Assembly (NCBI GenBank): GCA_902729315.2
Contig: LR746273.1
Location: 625,001-689,000, forward strand
Reading direction: 5' to 3'
From: Spirodela intermedia
Lineage: Eukaryota; Streptophyta; Magnoliopsida; Alismatales; Araceae
DNA: 64,000 nt
The notes below the pieces were generated by a model. That model made no database searches, was not told the DNA's origin, and was given only the letters and a program-made list of their open reading frames with translations. A program made the position numbers and the translations under genes. Shown here piece by piece: positions 35,276 through 45,970 of this stretch (within the stretch, counting starts at the first letter, position 1; every line of letters starts with the position of its first letter).

Positions 35276-35329
<54 letters not shown>
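35276..35329 (+). repeat. (CT)n microsatellite
   Basis: A run of CT dinucleotides with one interruption lies about 90 bp past the ATL stop, so it would be a GA tract in that gene's 3' UTR. A CCACGTGTC motif is at 35236-35244. Confidence 0.9.
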
Positions 35330-35418
35330 AGAAGTGGAAGTGAAACGAGGTGAAGAGAGGGAGGAAGAGAAAAGAAGAGGCAATCGACCAGACAAACGAA
35401 TTCCGAGACTTTACGCAT

Positions 35419-36306
35419 CTATGGACACCGATTGAATAACGCTTCGGGGGCCGCGGCCGAAGGAGAAGATGGACCGCCGGAGCCTGGCGCTGCCGCCGCT
35501 GCACCCTGGGCTCGGATCTCCTGGTTGGACAGGCTGAGCTGCCAGTAGCACGAAGAGTCCATAGAGAAGGACCTCCTTATGGGCAAGACGGAGAAGTCTT
35601 CGTCCCTATGCCTCCCTCCCACATCGATGCACTCGTCCCCCATGCTCGCTCCCTGGTGGAGCTTCCGGCCCTTCTCCTGTAGAGACCTCTGCGGCTCCGT
35701 CTTCCTCGGTGAAGTTTGCAGCTGGCCGCCGTCGTCTCCTACCTCCAGCACCACGCTGTGGGGTGATATCGACTCTACACCGGTGATCTCCGACCGGCAA
35801 ACGGGGCAATTGACGCTGCTCTGCAACCAGATGTCGATGCAGTCGATGTGGAAGTGGTGGGAGCAGGCCGGTAGCCGCCGGAGGACCTCCCCGTCTTGGA
35901 ACTCGCTGAGGCAGACAGCACAGTCGCGGAGGAGTCCCTCCTTCTCGCCGCCGGTGCCGGTGCAGGGCTTCCCGAAGCGGACGATGGGGATGGCCCGGAT
36001 CATCATCTCCTCGAGACCCCGTCGCTCGCACGCGGCGGAGAGTTCGTCGTGGCGCCATAGTAACTGCCGGGTTCGCAAGTCGGAGAGGCGGCCGATCTCG
36101 TCGGAGCGCCGCCAGTTCAGGCAACACTTGACGACGATAACGTAATAGCTGACCAGGAGCATGGCGGTGGTGAGGATCCCGAGCACTGAGACGACCAAGA
36201 TGGGGAAGCTGGTGTCTGGGAGAATTGGAGGCTGCGGCGGCGGTGGGTAGGAGATGGCCGGGGTCTGCGTCCCCCGCGGAGGAGAAAGAGCACCTAGGTC
36301 CGCCAT
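35419..36306 (-). CDS. RING-H2 finger E3 ubiquitin ligase, ATL family
   Basis: This single-exon gene encodes 295 residues, the usual architecture of Arabidopsis Toxicos en Levadura (ATL) ligases. A proline-rich N terminus is followed by one membrane helix (about 34-59, FPILVVSVLGILTTAMLLVS), a basic CCLNWRR segment, the GLD-type motif as RGLEEMMIRAIPIVRFGK (96-113), and a canonical RING-H2 with spacing C-x2-C-x15-C-x-H-x2-H-x2-C-x10-C-x2-C (Cys129, Cys132, Cys148, His150, His153, Cys156, Cys167, Cys170). The RING recruits E2 ubiquitin conjugates at a membrane. The C-terminal tail carries an RRSFSMDSS motif seen in some ATL members. Many ATLs respond to elicitors or stress; the substrate is unknown. 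It is convergent with KLCR and divergent from the ERF gene. Confidence 0.93.
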   Translation of the reverse strand: MADLGALSPPRGTQTPAISYPPPPQPPILPDTSFPILVVSVLGILTTAMLLVSYYVIVVKCCLNWRRSDEIGRLSDLRTRQLLWRHDELSAACERRGLEEMMIRAIPIVRFGKPCTGTGGEKEGLLRDCAVCLSEFQDGEVLRRLPACSHHFHIDCIDIWLQSSVNCPVCRSEITGVESISPHSVVLEVGDDGGQLQTSPRKTEPQRSLQEKGRKLHQGASMGDECIDVGGRHRDEDFSVLPIRRSFSMDSSCYWQLSLSNQEIRAQGAAAAAPGSGGPSSPSAAAPEALFNRCP

Positions 36307-39300
36307 GAGAGACGAGAGATACGGCCGCCTGAGAGAGAAAGAGAAGAAACGGGAATAGGGCGCCCTGGAATCTCAACCGGCAGTGGCCAAGAAGAGAGAT
36401 ATGGAGCTCGGAATCAGGGGGGACTCCGATTAAACGTGCGAAGAGGGAGAAAGGGAAGAGAATAGAATCTGTGGAAGCATGAGAGGAGACCAGTTCTCGA
36501 GAAACTCAACGACCACATGAAATTCCCGGAAAACAGGCTACCCCTGACAGTGAACAGTCGGGACCTAACAGACAAGCAGTAGCAAAATAAGAAGAAGAAG
36601 ATGGTGACGATGATGATGATGATGAAGAAGAAGCTTGTGCGAAGTAAGAGCCTGACGCAGACCGGAGGAGGGAATCCTACGAGAGAGGCAACAAGATCTT
36701 AGAGGGAAGAGAAAAGGAGAGACAGAGGGGGGGGATATACCGGGCTGGTGAAGCCTTGCAACAGCGGGGTCGACGTTGACCAAGAAAGTAGGACACCGAG
36801 AGGAAATAAAACGTTCCTTTCATCAATGGAAACGCCACCACCGCCGTTACCGAAAAGTCGCCGGAGCTGCCTGCGGTAAGTTGGTATTCGGCGCCCTGTT
36901 CCCATCCGAGGAGCTGGCCGTAGTCTTCACGGCCCAGCAAAAACAACAATTAATTCAACTTATGGAGTTTTTCTCATTTTTCGATAGCGCCTCCTTCTCC
37001 ACCTCCCGGTCACGTCAAACCTCGCTTTTAAGGATATTTTCCTTTTTTTTTAAAATCAGAAAGTCCTTTATATTGTGATTTTCGTGGACCGCGAGATAAA
37101 CTCGCGTGATTCTGAATCATCTAATCGAAGAAAAGATATTTCCTTCTGTGATGTTGAAGACAAGCAGTCCTTCTTACGTGAAGCGCCTCCGTTGACCCGC
37201 ACCCTGAAGATGAGATAGTCTATCCACCCCATATACCCCGGCCCCCACTCCCCAACCATGTGGGCTTTGACTTTCAGAAGGCCATTTCATACACATACGA
37301 TGGGTAATGAAAACTTAGCAAAAATGTGACATATGATGATTAATTAGCAGCGGATGGCTTGATTTTAATAGACCTGAGATTTTATGTCGTTGGCCAAGAA
37401 AAATCTAACCTCCTGAGCTATCAGTCACGCCTAAAAGATTCCGTTTTTGAACAAGGCACCCTCATCCGGACGATGGGAGTCAATGAATGTGGCCCCCACT
37501 CTTGTTACTCCCACCCCAGGAAGGAGCCTCGGGGGGCACACGTCGCCATCAGCCGGCATGGCATTGAAGAGGGAGGTAAAATCAAGGAAATGGCGGCCCC
37601 CACTCGCCACTTAAGGTCAATGAAGCTGTGTTGTGACACGGGAATATAGAGGCCAGTTGAGAGTCAACGGCCCGGTCGTCTAAACCTGATGAAGCCGATC
37701 AGACTAGGCCGTGTCCGAACTACGCCGGATCAGATAAGCTGGACCCAGGCTGGCTGGGGGGGCGCTGTCCGATCCGATCCGGGCCGAGTCAAGATCTAGT
37801 CTGGCTTAATAAAACCGATTTATATAAAATTGAAAAGCATGTTCTATCATCATTAGGAACGGGGTAAATATCACTCGAATTAAAAGAAGCTCACAGCTTT
37901 ACGCTTCCCCGAGATCGGATTGGGGACGGCGGGCCTGACCAAATCAGATAATTGTGCGGGATGCGCGCGTTGACTTCACAACTAGCTTGTAGAACGAGAC
38001 CTTTCAATGGGCCATCTTCTGACGATCTGAGAAGTCAACGGACGCGTGATTAAGCTCCGGGGGGCCGGGGAGTTTCTTTCTACGGTCTTATTTATATGAC
38101 GTAAGATCTTTTTATTGATGTAATTAGGGGCGTCAATGAGTCAAATCATATTCAATGGAACGCTTTATTGGGCTACGTTTGGATTAAAATGATTAATGGG
38201 CTTTATCCCGGCCCAAGTTTTATAACTATTGGTTCAGGCCCAATAGTGGTATGGCCGATGGTTCTGAGCTCTAATGTTCAGAATCTCACCAAAGGACCGT
38301 TAAGGTTCATTAATGAATGTTATCTGGTTGGCCCAATGGGCCACTTGACCGCAGACCCGTCCCTGACTCAGCGTCCTAGCTGGCATGTAAATATCTCGAA
38401 ACTAGCCAATGAGGATTGTCCACGCCAGGGCATTGCATATGCGTCGCGGTCAACTCTTCACAAAGTCCTGGTACGAAGAAAAGCGCCGATCCATCAACCA
38501 ATCAGCATCGCTGACACGCGTCATGTTCGCGCCACTGGGCTCTGTACGTCGCTGGACACGTCCCAACAAGAGGAGTCATACCCGGAATTCAAATCCAAGT
38601 TCGGTCAAATGACGACTTCTCCACTACATATTGGGCATGAGGTCAGCACCCCCATCTTGTAGGCCAAGACCGGCGCACGAGTGGTCTTTCTCGCCGCACT
38701 CCGGTGAAAGATCCGCCCTCTCATCGGACTAGCATGAGTAGTCTCTCTCTTCTTACCGCTGACCTGCGCTGTCTGACGTGGACCTTCGTCGAGCCACACG
38801 AACCTGGTAGATCCGCGGTGGGGAAGTAGAAGAGAACTTGCCTAGAGTGACAGCGTGGAGTTCCACGTCAAATAATCATTCAGTTGACATGAGAACCATG
38901 GACGCGTGTCCGTTCGAATCGGTCAAGCCGTCACCCGTTGGTCACGTATAGGCTACGAAAAAAATGTAAACACCTTGAGAAAATAATCCGCGACCGTAAT
39001 AATTAATTATAATAAATTAATGGCACGATATAATGAAGAAGGGAGGTCTCAAGCCAGTCTTGACCGAGAGATGTCTTACAGTGGTTCGGTTGAACACGGG
39101 TCGAGAACACTAAACCGGTCTCCTTATGAAACTCATATTGCATATGCATTGACGTACTAAGTATGATTATTCAGTTTGACCGAGTAGTGAGAGAAAACTA
39201 ACCAAAAACAAAAAGCCAGATTACCTCCTCAAGAAATCGGAAACAACCGCAGATTCTAGAACTCGGCACGTCACTTGCTCTGTATAAAATTAGAGAACGA

Positions 39301-39459
39301 CTCTCTCTTGTTCTCTCAATGTAGGTAAATATTCTTTTTTTTTCCCAATATTGGTATTTCGAACTATATGCCAGATATCGATTTCATGAAACGGTCGGTC
39401 AATATTGAGGAGAAGAATTGGATCGATCAAAGTTCCGGCTAAAGGTGCAGACAACCGGC

Positions 39460-39465
39460 GCCGCC
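39460..39465 (+). promoter_or_regulatory. GCC-box core (GCCGCC) upstream of the ERF gene
   Basis: GCCGCC lies 295 bp before the ATG and is directly followed by a GTCAA W-box core. Group IX ERFs bind GCC boxes, so self-regulation or cross-regulation is possible. This is motif evidence only. Confidence 0.3.
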
Positions 39466-39688
39466 GGTCAATCATTCCGCATATCATGGCAAGCGCGCCA
39501 CGTATACAAGTCGGAGCGTCACAAGGACAAAAGGAAATGGATCTTGGGACCACCGCTGCGCCCCCATTGACTCACGATAGCTTATTCTTTCCTCTCGAGC
39601 TCTCGCCACGACCACGTGGCAAGCCTATGGCTACTCTCCGAGAGCGTCTCTGTTGTGACTCTGGCCCTTTCCGTTCCAGTGATTTGGG

Positions 39689-39696
39689 TATTTATA
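39689..39696 (+). promoter_or_regulatory. TATA box of the ERF gene
   Basis: TATTTATA lies 71 bp upstream of the ATG, giving an expected start site near 39720 and a short 5' UTR of about 40 nt. Confidence 0.6.
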
Positions 39697-39759
39697 GGAC
39701 GAGGGCAGGGCTCAGAGGACAACTTCAGAAGCTCCGGACACCAGCGAGGAGGAGGGTCA

Positions 39760-40413
39760 ATGGATACCAAATTCTTCCAGTCGAGAAGCTACGAACTGTC
39801 GCCGGAGTCCCGGGACCAGCTCTTTCACCAGCCCGAGTGCCTGCCCTTTGATGAGAACAGCTCGGAGGAGATGCTGCTGCTCAACGTGCTGGCGGAGGCA
39901 AGCGCCGCCGAGGCGCCGAGCTCCAGCCAGAGCAGCAAGGAGGAGGAGGTGCAGTCCTCCGCGAACGACGACGACGGCGGGGCCGCCAAGCCGAGCTGCT
40001 ACAGAGGGGTCAGGAAGCGCCCGTGGGGGAAGTTCGCGGCGGAGATACGGGACTCCACCCGACACGGTCGGCGGGTGTGGCTCGGCACCTTCGACAGCCC
40101 TGAAGCGGCTGCCCTCGCCTACGACCAGGCGGCCTTCGCCACACGGGGGTCCCTGGCGGTACTAAACTTTCCCGTAGAACGCGTGGAGCAGTCGCTACGG
40201 AGCGCTGCAAGCGGCAGCGCCGCCGCCGACGGCTGCTCCCCCGTGCTTGCCCTCAAGCGGAGGCACGCCCAGCGGCGGCGCTCCCCCGGTGGGAAGGTGC
40301 CCAAGCGAAGCTCGGAGGCCTCCACTGCCGGGAATGTGGTGGAGCTGGAGGACCTGGGGACGGAGTTCCTCGAGGCGCTTCTCATGGCCTCCGAGCCTTC
40401 CCGGTCCTGGTGA
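39760..40413 (+). CDS. AP2/ERF transcription factor, group IX (ERF1/ERF15-like)
   Basis: This intronless gene encodes 217 residues. One AP2 domain spans 81-138 ([20 protein letters not shown]...LNFP). It has the ERF-subfamily Ala14 and Asp19 (in FAAEIRD) that favour GCC-box binding. Before it are an acidic serine-rich region and [17 protein letters not shown], the acidic N-terminal motif typical of group IX. After it are a basic stretch (KRRHAQRRR) and a C-terminal [16 protein letters not shown] (192-207) resembling the EDLL-type activation motif of ERF1/ERF15/ORA59-class proteins. Those proteins activate defence genes downstream of ethylene and jasmonate; the role here is inferred. The start at 39760 is chosen over an in-frame ATG at 39616, because the TATA box lies between them. 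The gene is followed directly by a (CT)n tract. Confidence 0.93.
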   Translation: MDTKFFQSRSYELSPESRDQLFHQPECLPFDENSSEEMLLLNVLAEASAAEAPSSSQSSKEEEVQSSANDDDGGAAKPSCYRGVRKRPWGKFAAEIRDSTRHGRRVWLGTFDSPEAAALAYDQAAFATRGSLAVLNFPVERVEQSLRSAASGSAAADGCSPVLALKRRHAQRRRSPGGKVPKRSSEASTAGNVVELEDLGTEFLEALLMASEPSRSW

Positions 40414-40914
40414 CTCTCTCTCTCTCTCTGTCTCTCCCCTGCGTCTCTCTAACTTCCGGCGAAAGCGGAATGGGCAGAAAAGCAATACAATTTCTTTGGA
40501 CTGGGAAAACGCCTTTTTATTTTCTCACACGATCTGACACGTCAAGCCTGATCCCAGCTGTCAATCATGGTACGATTGGATGTTCACCCATCTAAGGGGA
40601 GCGGAGACGTGTCCCAACAACCAGCTCGCCCAGCGGGACGTGGCAGAGCTGCCGGCGGCGCCGCCTCGATGGGGCCCACGGGTCGATAAAATAAGTTTTC
40701 AAAAATAAATAAATAATTATCCTTGGGCCAGAGCCCTGGGCCTCCCGGGCTCCCTCCTTCAGATCCCGATTCGCGTTGAAGCCGCCGCGCCCTAGCGGGT
40801 GTCCAATAACGGAAGTTATCCTCAGCAGGGAGGGCCGCGGCAACTGTAGGCTGCAATGCACATCATGACGCCAGACTGGTTGCCTCCATAATGGCGTCAT
40901 TTGTCCCGCCACGT

Positions 40915-40917
<3 letters not shown>
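40414..40917. other. 3' flank of ERF and spacer
   Basis: It starts with CTCTCTCTCTCTCTCT directly after the stop codon, then presumed 3' UTR. GC-rich frames here on the minus strand have no domain. Confidence 0.4.

Positions 40918-40953
<36 letters not shown>
40918..40953 (+). repeat. (CT)18 microsatellite
   Basis: A perfect CT run directly follows CCACGTGTC. It marks the left edge of the kiwellin duplication unit; the corresponding site before copy 2 (45222-45236) has a shorter, eroded CT tract. Confidence 0.9.
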
Positions 40954-40957
<4 letters not shown>

Positions 40958-41377
40958 GCACTTGGCGCCGCCGCAAATCCGGACTTTTCCGCCGACAGCT
41001 GTCAAGGATTGCGTTTGAAAGAATCAGTTGATGAACCGGGCCAGATTGCTTTGCCGTAAGCCCCGTGGCCCTAACAATGGGCCTGATATGGCTAGCCCAT
41101 TAACCTCCTTAGACAAAGACAACGGATAGAGGAGGAAAGCTGCCCGAGTTGGGTCTGCTTATCTTGACCGGGTCCGTTGCTGGCCCATTAATAACTAGGC
41201 CCACACTTACTTTGACTGGGTCCATCTTCCACTCTCATTCGAGCATCTCCTGCCATCTCACGTTCCTGTTTGATGTATATCAGTCTCCACGATGGAGTCC
41301 TCAGTCAACGTTCCTAGCCATCGACAGTCGTCGGAGAGAGAGTGTGAGCTCGGGAGGTATATCTGATCTTCATCCAC

Positions 41378-41384
41378 TTTAAAT
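41378..41384 (+). promoter_or_regulatory. Altered TATA-like site of kiwellin copy 1
   Basis: TTTAAAT lies 78 bp before the ATG. The same position before copy 2 is a consensus TATAAATA, also 78 bp before its ATG. Copy 1 may therefore have a weaker core promoter. Confidence 0.5.
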
Positions 41385-41455
41385 GGCTCGCCTTCGCGTC
41401 GTCGTTGTTCTTACCGGACCTATTCTTCTTCCTCTGCGTTCGTCCTCCGTCCGCA

Positions 41456-42106
41456 ATGGCCTGTCGCCGCGTGCTTCTTCTGGGCCCCCTTTGCTTCCTC
41501 CTCCTCCTGACGCTTCGCCCAACGAGCGCCCTCTCTTCATGCGGGGGCCCTTGCCAAACCCTGAACGACTGCAGTGGCCAGCTCATCTGTATCGGCGGCA
41601 AGTGCAACGATGATCCCGACGTCGGCACCCATATCTGCGGCGGCGGAGGAGGTGGAGGAGGCGGCGGTGGTGGAGAGTGCCTCCCGTCGCAACCCCTCGT
41701 TTGCGGCAGCAACTCGTATCCCACGTACAGCTGCTCTCCGCCAGTTACCTCCGCTACGAGTGCTATCCTGACCAACAACGACTTCAGCGAAGGCAGTGAC
41801 GGCGGCGCCGAATCGTCTTGCGACGGTAAGTTTCACGACAACTCTGAGAGCATCGTCGCACTGTCCACCGGCTGGTTCGACGGGCGCAGCCGGTGCAACA
41901 AGTGGATCCGCATCACCGCCCCCAACGGCAGGAGCACGACGGCGAAGGTCGTCGACGAATGCGACTCGCTGCACGGCTGCGACGCGGAGCACGCCTTCCA
42001 GCCGCCATGCAAGAGCAACATCGTCGACGGTTCGAACGCCGTCTGGAACGCTCTCGGCCTCAACATCGACGACGGCGAGGTGCCGGTCACCTGGACCATG
42101 GCCTGA
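41456..42106 (+). CDS. Kiwellin (secreted cysteine-rich defence protein), copy 1
   Basis: This single-exon gene encodes 216 residues. A signal peptide (about 1-27, leucine-rich, cut near SALS/SCGG) is followed by a kissper-like N-terminal module with four or more Cys ([11 protein letters not shown]...CIGGKC...THIC). Next is a linker of twelve consecutive glycines (41639-41674) and then the kiwellin core: [59 protein letters not shown] and the terminal PVTWTMA. Kiwellins are apoplastic; some maize members bind and inhibit a secreted fungal chorismate mutase. The poly-glycine linker replaces the Pro/Ser-rich linker usual in the family. The chosen ATG gives a proper signal peptide; one 51 bp upstream does not. 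Copy 2 differs at about 25 positions. Confidence 0.93.
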   Translation: MACRRVLLLGPLCFLLLLTLRPTSALSSCGGPCQTLNDCSGQLICIGGKCNDDPDVGTHICGGGGGGGGGGGGECLPSQPLVCGSNSYPTYSCSPPVTSATSAILTNNDFSEGSDGGAESSCDGKFHDNSESIVALSTGWFDGRSRCNKWIRITAPNGRSTTAKVVDECDSLHGCDAEHAFQPPCKSNIVDGSNAVWNALGLNIDDGEVPVTWTMA

Positions 42107-42475
42107 GCGCCGCCATGGTAGTTCTTCTCGCCCGAAGAATAAGAATAGCAATAATCTGGCGGATCCTTCTGAACCCAATAGTGAATAAACAAGCGTATCT
42201 ATGGCAATGAAACAATGGTTTCTTCTCATCGGTGTTTCCGGTTCACTCCCTACCATGGGGTCCGTGATTCTGCTCCCGCTCCCACCCTTCTTAATTTTTC
42301 CAGTGAATTCTTCCCATCTTGAACATACGCCTTAGTTATTAGGACATCATTTATTTTACGATGAATTGACTTCAGCACTTTGAGAATACACTCTTCAAGA
42401 TCGATCACACATTGATTATGATGGCGGATGACTTAGTTAGCTAACGTAAATCAACCATATATTAATTAATACTAG

Positions 42476-43340
42476 TAAAAAAAATGAGGCAGTGGCACCG
42501 CAAGTGAGAGTCTCCTGAACCAAGTCACATAGGAACTCTCTGAAGAAGTACACTGTGGTAAACACATCACTGCCTACATTGGGAAGGCGAGTACAGCTGG
42601 ACGGGTTCTGCTCCCTTGTAAAGAAAGTAAAGAGATAGACAAACTCAAGAACACGGTGAATTTTTGTGAGTAATGGTCTAAAGAGAGACGTTGGATTGTT
42701 CTCACAAACGCCCAATCCTTGTTGGCGAGAAGCGGTCCTTGGTGAGACTATTTAGCACAAAGGGGGTTGAATGTCCTTTACATGCCCCTTCAAACTACTG
42801 AAGTAGTGATCTATCACATTAGGCTGGTTTTTAAGCTATTCAAAGTGGCTTTCTGAGAGTCTTTTAGTGGGAATATTTGTAAGTTGATTTTCTGTGGAGA
42901 GGAAGTATACTAGGAGCTACCTTAGGGAGACTCTCTTGCATTGTGAAGGCCCGCGTGAGATCACAAGAGAAGTGTATATAGGAAGTTTATCTCCATTTGC
43001 TTTGAGAAGGTCATTGTAGGTATAGGTGAGATTCCAATGTAAAGAAAGTAAAGAGATAGACGACTTCTAGAGGGCGATACATTTCCATGAAAAACAATAA
43101 AAAGGAGCCATTAGATAAATCTTTTAGACACCCAATTCTTTTCCGTGAGAAACTTTCAATGATGAGATTATTTCTAGTAGAGATGATTCTTTATGCGCAC
43201 AGCCAAAGCAATGCGATATATCACATTAAATTTGTCTCTAAACCACTAAAATAGCTCTTGGAAAGTCTTGTTATGATAATATCTACAACTTGATATTTTG
43301 TGGAAACAAAGATACAAAGAATGTTTTACATGCTACTTGT
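42476..43340. repeat. Degenerate direct repeat between the kiwellin copies
   Basis: Segments about 42619-42925 and 43038-43340 align in order: TAAAGAAAGTAAAGAGATAGA at both starts, then CACAAACGCCCAATCC/GACACCCAATTC, GTGAGACTATTT/ATGAGATTATTT and GATTTTCTGTGGA/GATATTTTGTGGA. They are offset by about 419 bp. This looks like LTR or UTR sequence of a decayed retrotransposon on either strand. A minus-strand frame at 42437-42715 is not supported. Confidence 0.55.
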
Positions 43341-43699
43341 TCACAAATGAAGTAGAAGTCAATTTTGTTGTACTTTGTTTGTGCACAATACATTAGATTC
43401 AGATTAAATGGGTATTATATTTGATTGGGTGGCTGAACCGAATCATGCCACTTCTCAAGATGATACAACAGGGTTCATCCCATGTTGTAGGCCCATGAAG
43501 AAGAAGAGAAAGAGGAGCCAATGGAAGAAGTCCCATCTTCCCATGAGCCCATAAGGGAGGGTTGAGGAGAGTCCCTCTCCAAGAGACGCCACCTCTTCAA
43601 GAGGTGCCTCTAACCACCTCTACCGCTTCTCATCTTTCTTCTCCTCTATGTTGTGGCACTCCTTCCCTCCTATCCTCTCTCCTGTGATAATAACCACAA
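43341..43699. other. Spacer between repeat pair and Copia relic
   Basis: Mixed AT-rich and CT-rich sequence without a recognisable gene. It probably belongs to the same decayed retrotransposon as its neighbours. Confidence 0.35.
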
Positions 43700-44230
43700 C
43701 TTCTAGACCTATCATGACCATTTTTTTCATTATTGCTCATAATGATCAGGTGCTTCTTAGAAATAGTACTTTTGCGTTATGATTATCTCATGTGTAATGA
43801 CATGTCCAAGGACATCTTCTAGAGTGAGTGACTCTATACTTATAATGTTGGAGACGAAAGCCTCATAACTTGGTCTTAATCGAACCAAAATTATAATAAT
43901 GAGAACATAATTGTCCGCCAGTTTACCAGCCACAATAGAACCATTGGTGATTATTTTGAGAAATTAGACATGCTCTTGATGACATTATGTGGCATGAAGC
44001 ATATGGGCCTTGGTGCTGGTTTTAACTACCACTTCCTCTTCATCTCTGATGATCATTAATTGCAATTCAAGGAGTTGTATGCATTGATCACATGAAATCT
44101 GCAACTAGATAACACGCTCAAACCTATCTAGTAGCTGATTTTTTATTGTGTAAATAACACAGAAGTTAATGCCAATCCATTTGAAATATGAAAAAATCGT
44201 GTCTTAGTATTGAGGCAAACCACTAGCCTT
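43700..44230 (-). pseudogene. Copia gag relic
   Basis: The minus strand translates as a decayed Copia Gag: ITNGSIVAGKLADNYVL-like sequence, then PSYEAFVSNI and SLTLEDVLGHVITHEI in one frame (about 43770-43900). This is the UBN2 pattern 'L..LP.SYE.FV ... LTLEDV...L..HE'. Stops occur before and after. No LTR ends, primer site or polymerase were recognised nearby. Confidence 0.6.
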
Positions 44231-45214
44231 CCTTCATCCTTCCTTAATACTTTATGTCTCCAAAGTAAAACTGGGCATGATGATGCTCTTAATTCTGAAG
44301 ATTATGCTATTTTTTAGGACTGAATTTTGAAGAGGATCAAATAAAAAGTGGGCTTTTAATATCTCTGAAGTCTTCCACTGACTATTAGTGGGGTGATGTG
44401 CACCATTATTTTTTATTTCTAAATAGGCATGAAAGGATGAGAAATGGGATGTATGATCATCAATCAGTAGGGAAAGCAGCATCTGAGGAAAAAGCATGAG
44501 GAAAAACATAAGGGTAGACATCAAGGGTATGTGGTGGGGAGGATAGATGACCTGCTAATGAAGGATTCAGCTAGGATGTTGCTAGTGATAGGAGGAAGAA
44601 AAGGACACCAGCATATGACAGCCCAGTCCATATGCAATAATTGTTTGTAGATGACACGGGGCTCTTTTATAAACATTTTCCATATGTATATCTTTTTCCA
44701 CTGGGGATGAAAATGACGTCATATAATTATTGACTTAGAAAGACAAGCACAAGGCCCATCATTCTAATATTTGATCACTAATCATATCAAGCACTTATTT
44801 TCCACTGATCTAGAGGCTTCCCAACATAGAACTCACCAAGTCTCCTAATGTCAACTATGACAGTTGAAGTAGGTCTATTTCCATAGTATGACATTATTAT
44901 CTCAATCCCCACTTGTTAATATTAGGCTCTAGATATTTGCGGCGGTGCATGTGAAGAAAAAATGGATTTTAATAGAGAGCAGGCAAAAAGAGGACGAGTT
45001 TCACCAACTTGTTGTAGAAACAGGGAATACGGATGGTATTGTCGAGCAAACATATCTCATTTTGCCTTGTGAATGCTGGCCAATATCTCAATATAGCAGG
45101 TCTCCTTGAAGTATGCGATCGAGGATGGCATGGCAAGACATCGGTTTCTGACATCATGGTGTGGATGCAGCCCACAATCACAGTGCAGGCTGCTGCGGAG
45201 ATGGCATCAACTCG
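44231..45214. other. Intergenic DNA between the Copia relic and the kiwellin copy 2 unit
   Basis: AT-rich at first, becoming GC-richer after 45000. Short frames at 44252-44524 (minus) and 44969-45293 (both strands) have no domain. Homology to the copy 1 unit begins at about 45215. Confidence 0.4.
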
Positions 45215-45780
45215 CGCCACCTCTCTCTCCCTCTATACCAGGCGCCGCGTAGAAAGCCAGTATTTTTCGCCGACACCGGTCGATAGATATTAACCTCCTC
45301 AGTCGAAGCCAGAGTCAAAGGAGAGAGGAGGAAAGTGAAGCAAGTCGGGTCCGCTTACTTTACTCGGGTCCATTGCCAGCCCATTAATTCGGCGCACTAG
45401 CATAGGGGTTTAGAAAACTCGAGATGGGCCGCAATGCGCACTTTCACCATGGGCTGCTGTTGGTGGACCATTGGCAGCCCCGTCATCGGGCCTGACGCGT
45501 ACATAAGACGGCGGAATCTCATCACTTAGAAAAAGATGGGCATGGCAAGTATGAGGATCCCCCCAGTGCCACGTTCCTGTCTCCCTTTCAGAGGCTGGCA
45601 AGTCACGAATGATCCTAGCCGATTAGACGTTTGGCTGACTTTTCCCGTCAACGGGAATGGGCGTTGTTGACTATCCGACGACTTTTCTCGTCTACGTAGA
45701 TCGTATATCGCGGGGTCTCCCAACGTCGGCATCGAGCATTTCCTGTCATCTCACGCTCCTCTTTACTCGCCCCCCGTAGT

Positions 45781-45810
45781 ACGGTCTCCACCGGTCTCCA
45801 CCGGTCTCCA
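45781..45810 (+). repeat. 10-bp tandem repeat in the kiwellin copy 2 promoter
   Basis: (A/C)CGGTCTCCA is repeated three times head to tail, about 160-190 bp upstream of the ATG. Copy 1 has a single diverged version (CAGTCTCCA, about 41281). A GTCAGTCAAC W-box core follows at 45821 and is conserved in copy 1 (41303). Confidence 0.85.
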
Positions 45811-45892
45811 CGGCGAGTGGTCAGTCAACGTCCCATGTTGCCTACAGTATTCGGGGAGAATGGGTTCGCTCGGGAGGAACATCTATCTCCAC

Positions 45893-45900
45893 TATAAATA
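45893..45900 (+). promoter_or_regulatory. TATA box of kiwellin copy 2
   Basis: TATAAATA lies 78 bp before the ATG, at the position where copy 1 has TTTAAATG. Confidence 0.7.
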
Positions 45901-45970
45901 GGTCACTTTGGTGTCGTCGTTCTTCGTTCCGGCTCTGTTCACCTTCAACTGCGTTCATCCTCCGTCTGCA

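Larger units (their letters stand above)
36307..39759. promoter_or_regulatory. Long ATL-ERF divergent intergenic region rich in W-box cores
   Basis: This 3.45-kb region contains no gene I can support. W-box cores (TTGAC or GTCAA) occur at about 37192, 37267, 37663, 37970, 38034, 38450, 38865, 38884, 39055, 39177, 39393, 39466 and 39573. That is more than chance would suggest for about 2.5 kb. A TATA-like CTGTATAAAATT lies at about 39279 without a clear gene after it. Short frames at 38168-38662 and elsewhere have no domain. Confidence 0.45.
40918..42475 (+). repeat. Kiwellin duplication unit, copy 1
   Basis: It is homologous to 45215-46940 from the CT tract and GGCGCCG block, through CATTAACCTCCT..., the coding region, and 3' sequences such as TAGTTCTTCTCGCC and GCACTTTGAGAATACACTCTTC. 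The two copies sit in the same orientation about 4.4 kb apart. Copy 2 has about 330 bp of extra promoter-proximal sequence (45400-45730). Confidence 0.8.

Noticed and set aside
35276-35329. CRISPR-like or structured repeat array
   Set aside because: A simple CT microsatellite in a plant genome; no spacers.
35606-36376. 256-codon frame antisense-register to the ATL gene
   Set aside because: Same strand as ATL but another frame; Arg/Pro/His-rich shadow of a GC-rich gene with a textbook RING-H2.
39279-39310. TATA box of an extra gene upstream of ERF
   Set aside because: TATAAAATT is present but no coding frame with a domain follows, and the ERF has its own TATA box at 39689.
41537-42256. 239-codon minus-strand frame opposite kiwellin copy 1
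   Set aside because: A matching frame lies opposite copy 2 only because the genes are duplicates; composition is Val/Ala/Arg-rich with no domain.
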